DNA of 64,000 nt, taken from assembly GCA_031761405.1 (NCBI GenBank), contig JASEVX010000010.1:9148554-9212553 (forward strand), given 5' to 3'. Shown here piece by piece: positions 1 through 11,110 of this stretch. Under the pieces are notes generated by a model, which worked only from the letters and a program-made list of their open reading frames with translations, was not told where the DNA came from and did not search any database. Within the stretch, counting starts at the first letter, position 1; each line of letters starts with the position of its first letter. The translations under genes and the position numbers were made by a program. This DNA comes from Serripes groenlandicus (taxonomy: Eukaryota > Mollusca > Bivalvia > Cardiida > Cardiidae).

Positions 1-37
1 GTCATTCCTAATTCCTATAATATTGCTCATCTGTCAG

Positions 38-100
38 TGTAAACCCTTTCACAGTTGTAGACGCATTTTGACGCAACTGCAGCAGACTGCTTTTAGACCA
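38..100 (+). repeat. TTAA miniature element, family 1, terminal fragment
   Basis: The segment carries the degenerate terminus AACCCTTTCACAGTTGTAGA followed by the CTGCAGCAGAC motif. These are the outer parts of the family-1 miniature element seen complete at 52603-52833. The rest of the element is missing. Confidence 0.5.
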
Positions 101-166
101 AGCTCTATAGTCTCTTTCTTTGGAAGAGTCATATATTATTGGATTATAAAATTAGGTGTCAATTAC

Positions 167-312
167 CTTGATTTAGTTCTTCCAACAGTTGAGGCTGCCT
201 GCGGTGGAACCATGTCAAAGAAGCTCTCATTGTCAACAAAGGATCTCTCTCCTTCACCTGTGACCACAGACAAATTACTATCTGCGTTCAATGAACCTCG
301 AACATCCATCCT
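167..312 (-). CDS. Internal exon of an unidentified minus-strand gene
   Basis: On the minus strand a good acceptor (TTGTGATTTTCAG) at 313-325 precedes a 146-bp open segment, which is followed by the donor AAG|GTAATT (GT at 166-165). Reading begins in phase 0 and leaves two bases over, so it must join another exon beyond the left edge of the window. The 48 encoded residues are soluble, rich in Ser/Asp/Glu, and include a VVTGEGERSFVDNESFFDM stretch. I recognise no domain. No upstream partner exon is identifiable in the window, so the gene cannot be assembled. It could instead be a chance open stretch, but the paired splice sites and the protein-like composition argue for a real internal exon. 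Confidence 0.45.
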
Positions 313-919
313 CTGAAAATCACAATTTATAATTATCTTTTTGAGGTAAAATTCATGAGAATGTGTTAAACCCAAACAAAACAGCCACTGTAAACAAAGA
401 GTGCCGCAAGCGAATGCAAACGCTCATCTGCTTTTTTTCTAAGTTGAAAAAGGGGCATTTCTGAATGATAATTTAAGCCTGAGTTATGTGATTTGGTATA
501 TACATGGGTATTGTTCCTAGGAACATTTTTAACAAAGTTTCATTTGAAAATATTGAATGTTTTGGGGTTATTAGGTAAGGTTAAAGTTTTGTGACGATGC
601 CATCACTAAAACTAGTCAAAGATCTCCCATATCAAGAGTGCCTTCATGAGCTAAAGTGGCATACCCTTGCACATGGCATACATGAGTTCATGCAGCGCTA
701 TTCAGATGCATAAAATTGTGAAAGGTACAGATCATTTAGTTTTGTAATAGGTTTTTTGCTATTCTTCATCGCCAAGAGGACACAATTTGAAACACAAGGA
801 GCAAGATATAGGACTATCTCCTGCCAACATTAATTTTCATGTCTACGTGATTGATTTGGTGAACAATTTACCTTAATAGCATGTCATCCATTCTAGGACA
901 TGGACAATTTCAATGATTG
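313..919. other. Non-coding stretch
   Basis: AT-rich sequence with no convincing exon, RNA gene or recognised repeat. If the exon at 167-312 is real, this is part of its upstream intron. Confidence 0.5.
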
Positions 920-1202
920 AATAGGCTTTAACGCCGTTTTCAACAATTTTTCTGTCATATCACGGCAACCAGTTCACCTACTCATGCGTTTCCTGGATTT
1001 CCAGGACCCCATATAACATACTTTCCAAGCAACTGGCTGCTTTCCACATAGACTATTAAACAGCCCATTGGTGTAAGACGAATGACGCATGTCACAGTGA
1101 CTTTTGTCAAACGTCAGAAAGAATGTTGGCCGAGCCGGGATTAGAACACGCAACCCCTGGATTGACAGCCCACGTTGCTACCGACTGAGCTACCAGGGCT
1201 CG
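920..1202 (-). mobile_element. tRNA-headed SINE, type A
   Basis: Read on the minus strand, the copy has a tRNA-like head (CCTGGTAGCTCAGTCGGTAG, then a B-box-like region), a middle with the GACAAAAGTCACTGTGAC motif, and a 3' module ending in AACGGCGTTAAAGCC. The same architecture recurs at 11471, 11778, 12212, 35486, 37965 and 39601. These are derived heads of SINEs, not functional tRNA genes. Confidence 0.8.
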
Positions 1203-2748
1203 ACATGGACAATTTCAAGATAAGGTTAGATAGTCACTGGCAATGAGACATCGTACATCCCGACTTCCCGAAATGTGCTGGACCTTTGGACTTGACCCAG
1301 TTTGACGAATATTATACAAATTAATTGTATATCTTATTCATACAAAAAGTATAGGGAGTTAGGTGATATTTCGTTTAATTGTTTTTTACGGATTTCGTCT
1401 AGTCAATTTAATGTGTGTTGGAAGTAAACAAAAGGGCGGAGGATTCAACTTTTCCCTCATGGGAATTCGATTTTTATATATTAAAGTGGCAAAGAGGAAA
1501 GCTGCATACTTTTTAGACGTAATGCAATAAATATGATATATTTAATCGTTGCAATAGCTGTCTATGATGTAAACATTGACTTTGTTTTGGTTAAGCAGGG
1601 AGGGTTTTCCGGAACTTGACTTTCACTTTCTTAATTATATGCAGACTGTGTCACCATTTATACTAGTCCTTCAAAGAAAGACATCGCTGATGCTCATTTT
1701 TCATTTCAGTTGACAATTATTGACAGATGATAAAACGAGCAACCGAAAGTTATTTGGACAACTTTTATACATGTGTGTTAGTTAATTAAAAAAATATCTA
1801 ATTTAATATAAAAACAAAACACATAGATGCTATAAATAGTTACGTTACAATAATACTTTTGAACAGAAGTTCTTGTGTTTTCTTTCGATCTGGTAAAAGC
1901 TTGTTTGGTCATCTGGCAGATATTTTTAACTTTCAGGAAGCCTGACATCATCATCTGTTTTGAGTCTAGAAACAAGGTTGTTTAGGGACAACTATGTGTA
2001 GCAGAAATATTACAGTAATGTATCAAGTCAAAAAGAAGAGGGGCTTTAAAATTAAAATGGAGATATGTCCTTACTGCAGAGCCTAAAGTTCGGACGGAAA
2101 AAAAAACAGTTGACGAGGTGACCATCACCAATTAAACACAACGGTGGCATCACCACACAGTATAGACGTCAATTACAGATGTTAGAATAATAAATACTCC
2201 AACTAATATAAACAATTTACCTGAAGTTTTGATTTTTGTAAACAAATGGTACAGCATGTCAAATAATGTTGTTATTTAAAATACCTGAGAATTTCGATTC
2301 CCCTACCTGTTTGTTTTGTTGTTTCTACACGTTTACATGACATTTATCATTGCCTACTAGCAAGAAAAACTTTAAGAAAGTTTAAACATGATTCTGGAAT
2401 ACGTCATTTCATTAATGAATCGGCATCTTTTACTCTGAAAGTAGTTTAAAGTTGGATTTTACTTTCCCGCAAGTTCATATAATTCCTTGAAGAAACATGA
2501 AATGCAACACTAATTTTGATTGGCTTATTCAAAACACTTCATATTCGTTCCAACGACTTTCGTACTAATAACATATATTCCGAAATAATATTTGTTAGAG
2601 GATCACCTTTGTGGTGACTGTTGGAAGTACTCTAGCCAAGAAATGTTCTGAGCTGATTTACTTAACACTTTGTTCTCCAAAAATGTATTATTGTATGTAT
2701 AATTGTGATTCACCTGTTCCGTAAACACCAACATAGCCTGGTAGGTTA
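1203..2748. other. Non-coding stretch left of the MULE
   Basis: AT-rich, no supported exon and no clear repeat. Short open frames here have no protein-like composition or splice context. Confidence 0.5.
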
Positions 2749-2756
2749 CTCTTTAT

Positions 2757-2878
2757 GGTATAGGTCCAGAAATGCCGAATTCCAGAAAGGCCGATCCAGA
2801 AAGGCCGATTTATGGACCATAAAGGCCGATTTACGGACCAAAAAGGCCGATTTACGGACCAAAAAGGCCGATTTCTCA
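2757..2878 (+). repeat. MULE left terminal inverted repeat with subterminal array
   Basis: After the terminal GGTATAGGTCC come repeated copies of AAAGGCCGAT, the last three with a TTTACGGACC or TTTATGGACC spacer of about 20 bp. In Mutator-like elements such subterminal clusters are typically transposase-binding sites. That role is inferred here. Confidence 0.75.
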
Positions 2879-3229
2879 AGAATATATTTTTTGAATATAT
2901 TTGTTGAAGGAAAACAGTTTAAAGTTGAAAATTTGTGGTATTTAAGATTGTATACATGAATGTTTGCTATAGATTAATAATTAGAGTAGGGCGGTTAAAC
3001 TATCCGTGTTATAATTGATTACAGTTTGCTTTGAATGTTTATTTATACTTCCTTAATTAGATGATTTGAGAACTTTGAGAACATAATTGCCGATTATTGA
3101 TTAAAAAAGATGTTTGAGAAGATTGAGAACTTAATTACTGTTAGTTGATTAATCAGTATATATTGGCGCTCTTTGTAAAAAAATATTCTCATATTATGTT
3201 ATAACTGCGTTGGATTTGATCTCGTGGTG

Positions 3230-3350
3230 TTTGACTATTATACTTTATTCGATTTTGTGCTGTTTGACTATTTTACTTTATTCGATTTTGTGCTGTTTGA
3301 CTATTATACTTTATTCGATTTTGTGCTGTTTGACTATTTTACTTTTAATT
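3230..3350 (+). repeat. 33-bp tandem repeat, about 3.7 copies
   Basis: The phrase TTTGACTATTATACTTTATT recurs at 3230, 3263, 3296 and 3329 with only A/T changes. It lies inside the MULE, just upstream of the PHD-gene start codon, and is probably part of its 5' region. Confidence 0.85.
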
Positions 3351-3382
3351 GCATTTAAATTGTGACTTATATACGTATTGTG

Positions 3383-5350
3383 ATGGATGCTCCATGTTTA
3401 ACGTGCCAGACACAGGTTCGGGGTCGCCAACAGGCTGTGGAATGCGATTGGTGTCATAGATGGCAGCATCGTAAATGTGGCACTGGTAAGTAAACTATAT
3501 ATAATTTTTAACTAACCCTGAACTCCTTTTTCTTTTTCTATTTATTCCACGGATGTTTTCATTCTTCATATCAGATGATAGATGAAGCAGGGACACTGTA
3601 ATTATTATACGTAATAAGTCTCCCTGGATGAAAAGAGGTATTTCGTTTGTCTTTTTTTGCGAATAGTGTGACATATTGAATATATTTTGTTTTTTCTTTG
3701 ATATATAATATATATCTAAGAGATAATTGTATTTTGTATACATGTATAAATTTAACGGCATTATTGTCTATGAATGCGATTATTGAGGAATTTTGAATAT
3801 ATATTTTGTTTTTTCTTTGGTCAATAATATATATGTAAGAGAAAATTGTATTTTGTATATACATAAATTTAACGTTCGGGATTATTGTCTATGAATGAGA
3901 TAATTGTGGAATTTTGAATATATATCTTATGTCTTTTCTTTGGTCAATAATATACATCTAAGAGATAGTTGTATTTTGTATATATATATAAATTTAACGG
4001 AATTATTGTCTATGAATGCGATTATTGAGGAATTTTGAATATATATTATGTCTTTTTTTTTGGTCAATAATATACATCTAAGAGATAATTGTATTTTTTA
4101 TCTATAATCATTTATAGAATATAATTCTATATAATTTATTGTCTATGAATTAATTTATATGTAAGAGAAAATGTATTTTGTATATATATATATAAATTTA
4201 GCATCAGAAAGCGTCTATATGAAGTACAATCTTTAATTAATATTTTTGTCAAAAGAAAGACAGAACACATATATATTTGAATGGATAAGCTATGAATAAA
4301 ATTGTAAATCACTGTGGGAAAAGAATAATTTATATATATGAGGAAAGGTTCGCGGAGTTTGATGTAAATAACTGGCCGTCATGTGTATGGAGGAAAGGAT
4401 TAACTATGTTTAAAAATGTTTTTATCTTTGAGATCTTCCGTTCACTCTAAATCATGTTTGTTTGACAGGTATTTCACAGTCCGCTTATAGAGAAGCTGTA
4501 AAATTGGGTGGTCTGAGTTTTGTTTGCAGACCATGTCGAGACAGCGAGATAGGTCCACCAACATTAGAACTAAGTGTAATCGAACAAGTGAGTATGAATT
4601 ATATATCAAATCCCGTTTCGAATGTTCTTGGCTCATGGAATGAATTTGTGTCAGGATTGAAGACTTACAATCTGGTTTTAAAAGGAAATGTGATGAGCAA
4701 AATGCATTCAAATCAATACACACACGCATGCCAAGAGGACAACCGTCATATGTACATATTAACAATTATCCAGCAGCATTAAGTGGACATATATAATATG
4801 TTTAAACGAACGTATTTGAATAATTTTAATTCTGATTTGTAGAATCCCCGTGATACATCGTTATATAAATTCATTTTGATCTAGGTACCAACAGAAAATA
4901 CTACATGGCCAGATGTACCCCTAGATTTACGAATCCCGGAAACACAAATTGACGAAGACGACGATATGTACTTAGAAGACACAGTCATCGACGACATGCA
5001 GATGCACGAGATTCGTGAAGAGGTATAGTTGCTATAATTAGTTGATTAAAATCATATAAACATCGATGACACGATGATCGACGATATGCAGATACACGAT
5101 ATTTGATTTGTAAAGAAAGAAATAAAGAGGTGACATAGTATGATATGGCGGAGAAATATTGAAATATAGACGTCGATAAAATGGAAAGACATTCCTTTTG
5201 AACCTCAAAGTTAAGACATTATTATATATTGCATTTTACACTTATTAGATTCCAGATATCTTGGCTGAATGGGAACCATCAGCAGATTCCACCAACATAG
5301 AAAGGCCAGAAGAAGTTTCGTCATTTGATTTGTCCCTCGGCCATGTTTAG
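3383..5350 (+). CDS. PHD-finger protein carried by the MULE (four exons)
   Basis: Exons 3383-3485, 4469-4587, 4885-5022 and 5249-5350 join in phase (introns phase 1, 0, 0) into a 153-residue protein. Residues 5-57 form a textbook C4HC3 zinc finger: C5, C8, C21, C24, H29, C32, C54, C57, with the W27-x-H29 spacing typical of PHD fingers. The finger is split by intron 1. PHD fingers usually read histone tails, so a chromatin-targeting role for the transposon is a reasonable inference. The rest (about 58-153) is acidic (IDEDDDMYLED) and has no recognised domain. The start was taken as the ATG that puts the first cysteine pair at residue 5. Exon 4 ends at TAG 5348-5350 and AATAAA signals follow at 5476 and 5507, favouring a separate transcript. 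A weak donor inside exon 4 (TTT|GTCCCT) would instead fuse it in frame to the FLYWCH gene. Confidence 0.7.
3677..4200 (+). repeat. About 120-bp tandem repeat in intron 1 of the PHD gene
   Basis: Four diverged units begin near 3677, 3792, 3911 and 4035. Each runs through TTGAATATATATTTTG, a CTAAGAGATAATTGTATTTTG segment and TTATTGTCTATGAATG. It is very AT-rich and non-coding. Confidence 0.8.
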
Positions 5351-5475
5351 TTAAGTTAAGTTTTTCTACACGCATTATATTGCATATAATATGAAAATAA
5401 TTGTAGAAAAAGAAGCCTTTATTAGTCTTTATTACTGTTAATATTTCCTCAAGATTAATGGTACTTATTGTTACT

Positions 5476-5512
5476 AATAAAATACTCCTATCTGTAATAT
5501 AACTATAATAAA
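5476..5512 (+). terminator. Candidate polyadenylation signals of the PHD gene
   Basis: Two AATAAA hexamers at 5476-5481 and 5507-5512 lie 125-160 bp after the stop of the PHD-finger frame and just before the FLYWCH exon. They support the two frames being separate transcripts. Confidence 0.4.
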
Positions 5513-5534
5513 CGTTTGAATTTTTTTTAGAACG

Positions 5535-7279
5535 ATGAACAATGGCTTGTCAGAGACGATTCTCCAGGACCGCGGAACCACATTCACCATCATTGAAAGT
5601 GGGTCCCAAAAAAGATCAAAAGTATTAGTCAGCAGCCTTGGTTTCGCCTATGGCATGAAGGTAATTATATTACACCATGAATGATAACAATTATGCATTT
5701 GAATTACACGCCGGCTAGCTATAACAGTTATATTCAACTTGACAGCAGACGCCCCATACTAAAAAAGTTAATATAACAGTTTACCCATGTATGATTTATT
5801 GTCAATAAACGCTGAACTGGAACTAAGTTGATAACAATTGTATGTTTTGTCCTGATACTTATTACTTTATTTTTATAGCGAGAAAATAAGTCCTCAACAA
5901 TCTGGCGATGTACGTCGAGAAGCAAAAACGTGAATTGTCCGGCAGAGATACGACAAAGTGGTGACGTTTTCCACCAGAAGCATGACCATCTACATCCATC
6001 AATTAGTGATCGGGAACTTAAATTAAAGGTTTATTCCAAGGTAAAGTATCTCTTTCCTCATTATTTTGTTATTGTGTCTAAAAATGAGGAAAGGGAGACT
6101 GTCTAACTCTACATAAAACATCATAGAAAAAGGAGGATAGTTCTTACATGAAAATTGAGATCAGCATAGTAAAGGGAGACTGTCTAACTGTCTAATGTAG
6201 TAATAATGAGCTATAATACATAAAACATCATAGAAAAAGGAGGATAGTTCTTACATGAAAATTGAGATCAGCATAGGAAAGGGAGACTGTCTAATGTAGT
6301 AATAATGAGCTATAATACAGAAAACATCATAGAAAAAGGAGGATATTTCTTATAATTATAATTGTTGTATGAATGGTATGAATGGTAAATTAGTAACATT
6401 TGATAATTTGTTTAGGTACGCCAGACAGCTTGTGAGCAAGTGTTTCGACCAGCGACTGCTCTTGCCGAAGAGATCATTTTAGATTTTCACCGTCCAGATA
6501 ATGTGGCCGGTTTGAAGAAAGGCCTCCTGAAGAGAGCGGCAAATAGAGCCAGGGCCGCGTTACGTCCAAAAGAACCAAAGACCCTGGATTTCGAGGTATA
6601 TATAAATTTGTCTGTTGCGTTTATATTGTGTTAATCTAATATTGTAAACAAGAGGCATAAGATTGTCCGGATCGCTCCACAAAATGAAAAGTTTACACAC
6701 GCACGCAAGACATTAATAATTCGCCATATCATATAAGACCCAACGGCTTTAAGCTTATGAAATAAAATCAAATATTTTTTTCGCAGGTCGACAACCAATT
6801 CATCAACGGTGACGAGTTCCTCGTAGCAGATGTCAATGAACATGGACAACGTCATTTTCTTTTCGCTACCTCAAAACAACTCAAGTTATTGAAGGACGCC
6901 AGAAGATGGTACATGGACGGAACGTTTAAGGTAATACACAAATTCATACCATAACAGCCCGTATCCAACAATTTTGAGACCTGATTATTAATGTGATATA
7001 ATAGTCTGCAACAGACAACCCATTGATAGAACTATCTTCGTTTTTAGAGATTTTACTGGTTGTTTACCTGAAAATTAATGTGATAAGTTCTGAATATACG
7101 GTAACAAAAGGAGATTGACTTAACTTTGTTATTTCTTATTTCAGATACTTGGTGAGCCGTTCAAACGCTCTGGGCAGCTGATGTCCATTCACGCCTTCAT
7201 CAAAAAGGGTGAACAGATGAAGCAGGTCCCTCTGCTATTCTGTCTTATGAGCAGAAGGACAAAAGAAGATTATGTAATG
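5535..7279 (+). pseudogene. FLYWCH / MULE transposase, 3'-truncated
   Basis: Exons 5535-5660, 5879-6040, 6416-6595, 6787-6930 and 7145-7279 have consensus GT/AG borders. All four introns are phase 0, giving 249 residues. Residues 17-81 are a FLYWCH zinc finger: aromatic start, W51-R-C53, C62, then H77-x-H79. Residues 157-204 end in W-Y-M-D-G-T-F-K, the first strand and first catalytic Asp (D200) of the MULE DDE fold. Residues 205-249 continue into its second strand (VPLLFCLMSRRTKEDY). The second Asp and the Glu should follow in a further 150-200 residues, but no coding sequence is visible between the donor at 7280 and the right terminus. The copy therefore lacks most of the catalytic core. 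The start is the first ATG after the acceptor at 5529-5530. A spliced fusion to the upstream PHD gene is not excluded. Confidence 0.75.
6089..6345 (+). repeat. Tandem repeat in a transposase intron
   Basis: Three units of roughly 75-110 bp share GGAAAGGGAGACTGTCTAA and CATCATAGAAAAAGGAGGAT. They lie in the intron between the exons ending at 6040 and starting at 6416, and their length variation comes from an inserted AATGTAGTAATAATGAGC segment. Confidence 0.8.
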
Positions 7280-7739
7280 GTAAGAACCGCAATTTTCTAT
7301 GTATCAATATTACCTTTATATACGATGAACATTGGGTAGATATTAGTTGAGCGTAACAAGGCAGCAGCAGTACCGTATTTATTGTATATGAAATCATATA
7401 TCTTGTTTGAAATTGTATAAACATACGTACACAATATCCATGATGCATATGAATAAATATATGTGTATATTGAATTTATACATGTATCTTTTTTGTGTGC
7501 TACTAAACACTCTCAACCCTTAAAATAACATTTTACAACGTAACTATAAACATAAAACTATATATACATATATCCATATCCATGAAAAAAAAATTAAAAT
7601 CAAACGCAATTTAAAAAGCAAGCTAAGATACTATTACTATTACAATAAAAAGTAATACGTGTAAACTCCATTATTAAAATCTGTTCACAAAAACATACAA
7701 TCCAATATCTTCGATGACTCCTTATTCAATGTTTAATGA

Positions 7740-7811
7740 TTTCGGCCTTTTTGGAATTCGGCCTTTTCGGTAATCGGCCTTTTTGGAATTCGGCCTTTTT
7801 GGACCTGAACC
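7740..7811 (-). repeat. MULE right terminal inverted repeat
   Basis: Four GGCCTTTTTGGAATTC-like motifs end in TTTTTGGACCTGAACC, the inverted counterpart of 2757-2800. The octamer CTCTTTAT follows directly at 7812-7819. Confidence 0.8.
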
Positions 7812-8207
7812 CTCTTTATAGTGAGACTCTTTGCTAAACCCTTGAACAACGCTTAGCCCTGGTCATTTCAGTTATAAGTGAACCTTTTCAAATTTCTAGT
7901 TTATGGTTTGAAAGCAGTAGCAAGTTTTATCAATTTGGAAATAATTCGTGGAAAATAAGTAAATTCTGCTTGTGTTCTTTGTGTAATGTTGCTCTGTTAA
8001 TTATTTGATTTGTTTTGTCAATGCTCTAGGTTTTGGATTGCAATTTTAACTGCTCTTGATACAGCCTGATCTTCACCCAATTAACTTATCCCTATCTTTA
8101 TTCTTAATTGCCCCATTTCTTTTTTACAATTCAGTTTAACCAGAAACACAGAAGGAGAGAAAACGAGCAGAGCGTATGTAGTAAGAAACCCCCAAATTCC
8201 GCATAAT

Positions 8208-8310
8208 GGTAACTTACACTCGAGTTTTCTTACTCGAAACTAGACTTTTCTTACTCGACACTCGACTTTTCTTACTCGAATCTCAAATTTTCTTACTCAA
8301 CACTCGACCC
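8208..8310 (+). repeat. Short tandem repeat based on TTTTCTTACTCGA
   Basis: About five imperfect units of roughly 20 bp contain TTTTCTTACTCGA followed by a variable CACTCGAC. No coding value is evident. Confidence 0.6.
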
Positions 8311-8531
8311 TCGACCAAAAGTGACACATCCCTGTATGTATGTAGCCTCCAGCGTATCCGCATTTCTTTTCAATATATTTTAATTTTGTTTGTTCAATAC
8401 AATTTCAGATGGACATGATATGACACCATAAGATATTATCTGAAATAATGTCTATTTAAGCTACTTAAAACAGTCTCCACGTAACAATGGTGCACGTGGG
8501 GTGCCCACTCTGGGGACAAATGCATCAGCCT

Positions 8532-8763
8532 TTAACCCTTTCCCTAATATAGACACTTTCTAACGCCTCTGCAGCAGACGAATTTTGAAATCATTGTGAC
8601 AAAAGGAGAAACTGCTCAAAACGAGCAATGTCTCCTTATGCCACAATGTTTTCAACTCTGTTCAGCAATAACCCTTTTATTTATAGATATTTTTCAAGGT
8701 TTTGCCAACATCTTTATTTTTAATCCGTCTGCTGCAGATGTGTGATATGGGGGAAAGGGTTAA
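8532..8763 (+). mobile_element. TTAA miniature element, family 1 (complete)
   Basis: The copy is bounded by TTAACCCTTTCCC and GGGAAAGGGTTAA. Inside the termini are mirrored CTGCAGCAGAC / GTCTGCTGCAG blocks, and near the middle a palindrome (AACTGCTC ... GAGCAATG) flanked by ACAAAAGGAGAA and its inverse. TTAA target duplication and CCC-starting termini suggest non-autonomous piggyBac-type elements. Confidence 0.85.
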
Positions 8764-8894
8764 AGGCATACTAGCGCTTATAAAGTATAAAAAACAATAA
8801 ATTATAAAGGTAAACGGGGGTTCTATATATACATGGTATCCGCTTGTAATACACTTGTTGTCGTCCATGGATTGTGCATAATGCAAAAAGCATA

Positions 8895-9353
8895 TTACCT
8901 ATAATTCCATGATTCTCGTTGAAGATTAATATTGTATCCTGCACGACGATATCTACGGGTATAAATGGCTCGTACATCAAATTCCTTGTGACTCTGCCGA
9001 AAGGCGAGGGTAAATAAACCCATATGACGACGTCCTTGTACGTGACTGCTCTCCTCAGCAGAGTCAGTAAACCTATCCACACACCGCATTCCAGTGCGAT
9101 CCTCGAACATCACTGATTTGGGCTTGCCGTAAATCTGCGGCCTGTTAATTGTCCGCGGAGTCGCGTTAGCAGCATCCTTATCGAAGAAGCCCTGGCAGAA
9201 ACTTTCTACTGCAATTTTATGCACATGATCGTCATCCATATGTTGGAATGCGTTAAATACCAGGTCCACGACACGTTGTCCCCATTCTCCGTCTTTTGCT
9301 TGGCCGGGAATAGAGCCGAAAGACAGGAGCCGACAATAACTTACATACTGAAT
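8895..9353 (-). CDS. Unassigned 152-codon open exon, possibly retroelement gag-related
   Basis: On the minus strand 152 codons are open from 9353 down to the TAA at 8897-8895. The composition is protein-like. A segment FCQGFFDKDAAN at about residue 65 resembles the FCQG-x(2)-DK-x-A motif I associate with retroelement gag-like proteins in molluscan genomes, so a gag-type origin is possible but weak. A donor (TATAG|GTAATA) sits directly at the 3' end, just before the stop. An AT-rich acceptor (AAATTCAG) lies at the 5' end, so this may be a single exon (about 9347-8899) of a longer gene. No methionine is required at its start. No partner exon was found, and a family-1 miniature element follows immediately. 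It could be a relic rather than an active gene. Confidence 0.4.
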   Translation of the reverse strand: MQYVSYCRLLSFGSIPGQAKDGEWGQRVVDLVFNAFQHMDDDHVHKIAVESFCQGFFDKDAANATPRTINRPQIYGKPKSVMFEDRTGMRCVDRFTDSAEESSHVQGRRHMGLFTLAFRQSHKEFDVRAIYTRRYRRAGYNINLQRESWNYR

Positions 9354-9356
9354 TTA

Positions 9357-10580
9357 ATTTAGTTTGTGAACTTTATCAAATATCTAAAAAGAAATACTTA
9401 AATTAAAAAACTATATGTATTGTTTATTTATCAAAATGGCGGACGGAAACTCGTCGCACGCAAAAAAACAAAAACATTGCACGTGCTAAAACAACCCACA
9501 CATAAGTAAATGCCAGCGTCAAACATTTCCGATTATTTCAACGTTGTTTTCTTTTTAGAATTTCTTGTATTTGGACTATGGTCATTTTTAAGAAGTGTGT
9601 TAAAAAAAATATTTTGTATTTTTTACCTTTTCTCTCAAAATGTAAGTGCTAGGGCTTTCAAACTTGGATAACAGTTACAACTTGTATGTATGGAAATTTC
9701 ATTCTTGTTAGATTTACTTTAAATTTGGCACACACATTTTTTGTCTTTAATTTACACTTGTATTGATACTTAAACATAACCTTCCAGGATGCATGCTAGA
9801 CTAGACTGCGAACGCGGAAGATCCTGACTGCGCTGAGGCAGGGGGTTGATCTGAATTATCGTTGCAGGTCGTAATGTTCGTTTTATGTTTAGTCTGGTTC
9901 ATTTGCCAACTGTGTTACACAGTTAGATTAGTCTAATCTGTATGTATGGTGAACTGTGAAATGTTCCATCAATTCGTTGATACGGTTACAACCAAACCAA
10001 ACTGTCTGAAAATATGGTACTGGTATGTATATATGGTATATATTTCTTCCAAAACCAATTGTACTAGTATTTCTACTATGTCGCTATGTTCGCTGCTAAA
10101 ATGTTCTTCAATGAGACTAACCTGGGTCCAATTCCACCAACCTTGCTTTGCGCAATGTAATACTTAAATACTTAAAGGCATATTTTATCATTTTTGTTTC
10201 TCAAATAAAAATGCCTAAATATTCATTTTTTGTTATCAAGTTTTGTTAGTCAGCAATGTTATTATTTATAACTAAGTCATTTACTTAAATACATACAAAA
10301 CATTCATGTTTGACAAAATATAAAGGAAACAAACATAATATTTAAGTATTAATGTATATTGCTATAAGTATAAAACAAGCAATACATTTTATTACAATAC
10401 ATGAACGTTATGATACTAGTTATGCAATACAAATCCATTAACAAAGGCCAAGATCAGGTAGGAAGTGTCTAGAAATACTGCTTAGGCTCTTAGGTATTAT
10501 CAGAGGACTTGATCTGGAAGAGTAAACTCGTCTTGCTCCCACAATAACTCTTTTAGCACTCCTTTAAACGTATAGTATGT
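9357..10580. other. Non-coding stretch
   Basis: AT-rich sequence with no supported gene. Near 9815 a segment with CGCGGAAGATCCTGA resembles 14615-14680 and may be a low-copy dispersed repeat. Confidence 0.4.
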
Positions 10581-10623
10581 GTACTCAAAAGAATCATCTC
10601 ACTGAGACGATTCTTTTGAGTAC
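10581..10623. repeat. Near-perfect 20-bp hairpin
   Basis: Arms GTACTCAAAAGAATCATCTC (10581-10600) and GAGACGATTCTTTTGAGTAC (10604-10623) pair with one mismatch across a 3-base loop. There is no gene nearby, and it is probably the residue of a fold-back element. Confidence 0.8.
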
Positions 10624-11029
10624 CCACATCATAGGTTTTGGAGGTCAAATAAGTAGTCTAGAACATGCAAAGTGCCCCTTATCTAGATCTTTGTATTATA
10701 AATTAGTGTGACAGCAAGCTTCGAGCTCATTCGAATCATTACCGATTAAAGTTTCCGGGAAACTTAACCAGTACCTGCACCAAGGTTTGAGAAAGTTAAA
10801 CAATGACTGACTGCGAGATTCGAATCAATATAAATCACTGTCGATGATAGCTGTCGGGAAACTTAACCCGTACCTGCACCATGGTATGAGAAGTCCAAAA
10901 ATTACTGACCACAAGATTCGAACCCACGATCTGATCTTTCGATCGAGATTCAAGAGGTCTGAATGTATTCCTTTAAACAACAAATGTGGCCATGTTGAAA
11001 ACGAATGAAAAGAACCACAACGTATCCAA

Positions 11030-11110
11030 TCTGCAGACGCATTGTGACCAATCTGCAGACGCATTGTGACCAATCTGCAGCAAACGACTTTTGAAAATAT
11101 TGTGTCAACT
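11030..11110 (+). repeat. Family-1 element end with a 22-bp duplication
   Basis: The terminal phrase CCAATCTGCAGACGCATTGT occurs twice, then a third copy runs into CAGCAAACGACTTTTGAAAA, the family-1 interior. This is a miniature case of tandem growth at an element end. Confidence 0.6.

Larger units (their letters stand above)
2757..7811 (+). mobile_element. Complete Mutator-like (MULE) DNA transposon with 8-bp target duplication
   Basis: The element begins GGTATAGGTCCAGAAATGCC and ends with the inverted match GGCCTTTTTGGACCTGAACC. It is flanked on both sides by the identical octamer CTCTTTAT (2749-2756 and 7812-7819), a target duplication of the size expected for MULEs. Each end carries clustered copies of a GGCCGATTTACGGACC-like or GGCCGAATTCC motif. 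Inside are two plus-strand gene models, a PHD-finger gene (3383-5350) and a FLYWCH/MULE transposase gene (5535-7279), with tandem repeats in the introns. The transposase stops after the first DDE Asp and the element ends about 530 bp later. This 5,055-bp copy therefore looks internally deleted and is unlikely to mobilise itself. Confidence 0.88.
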
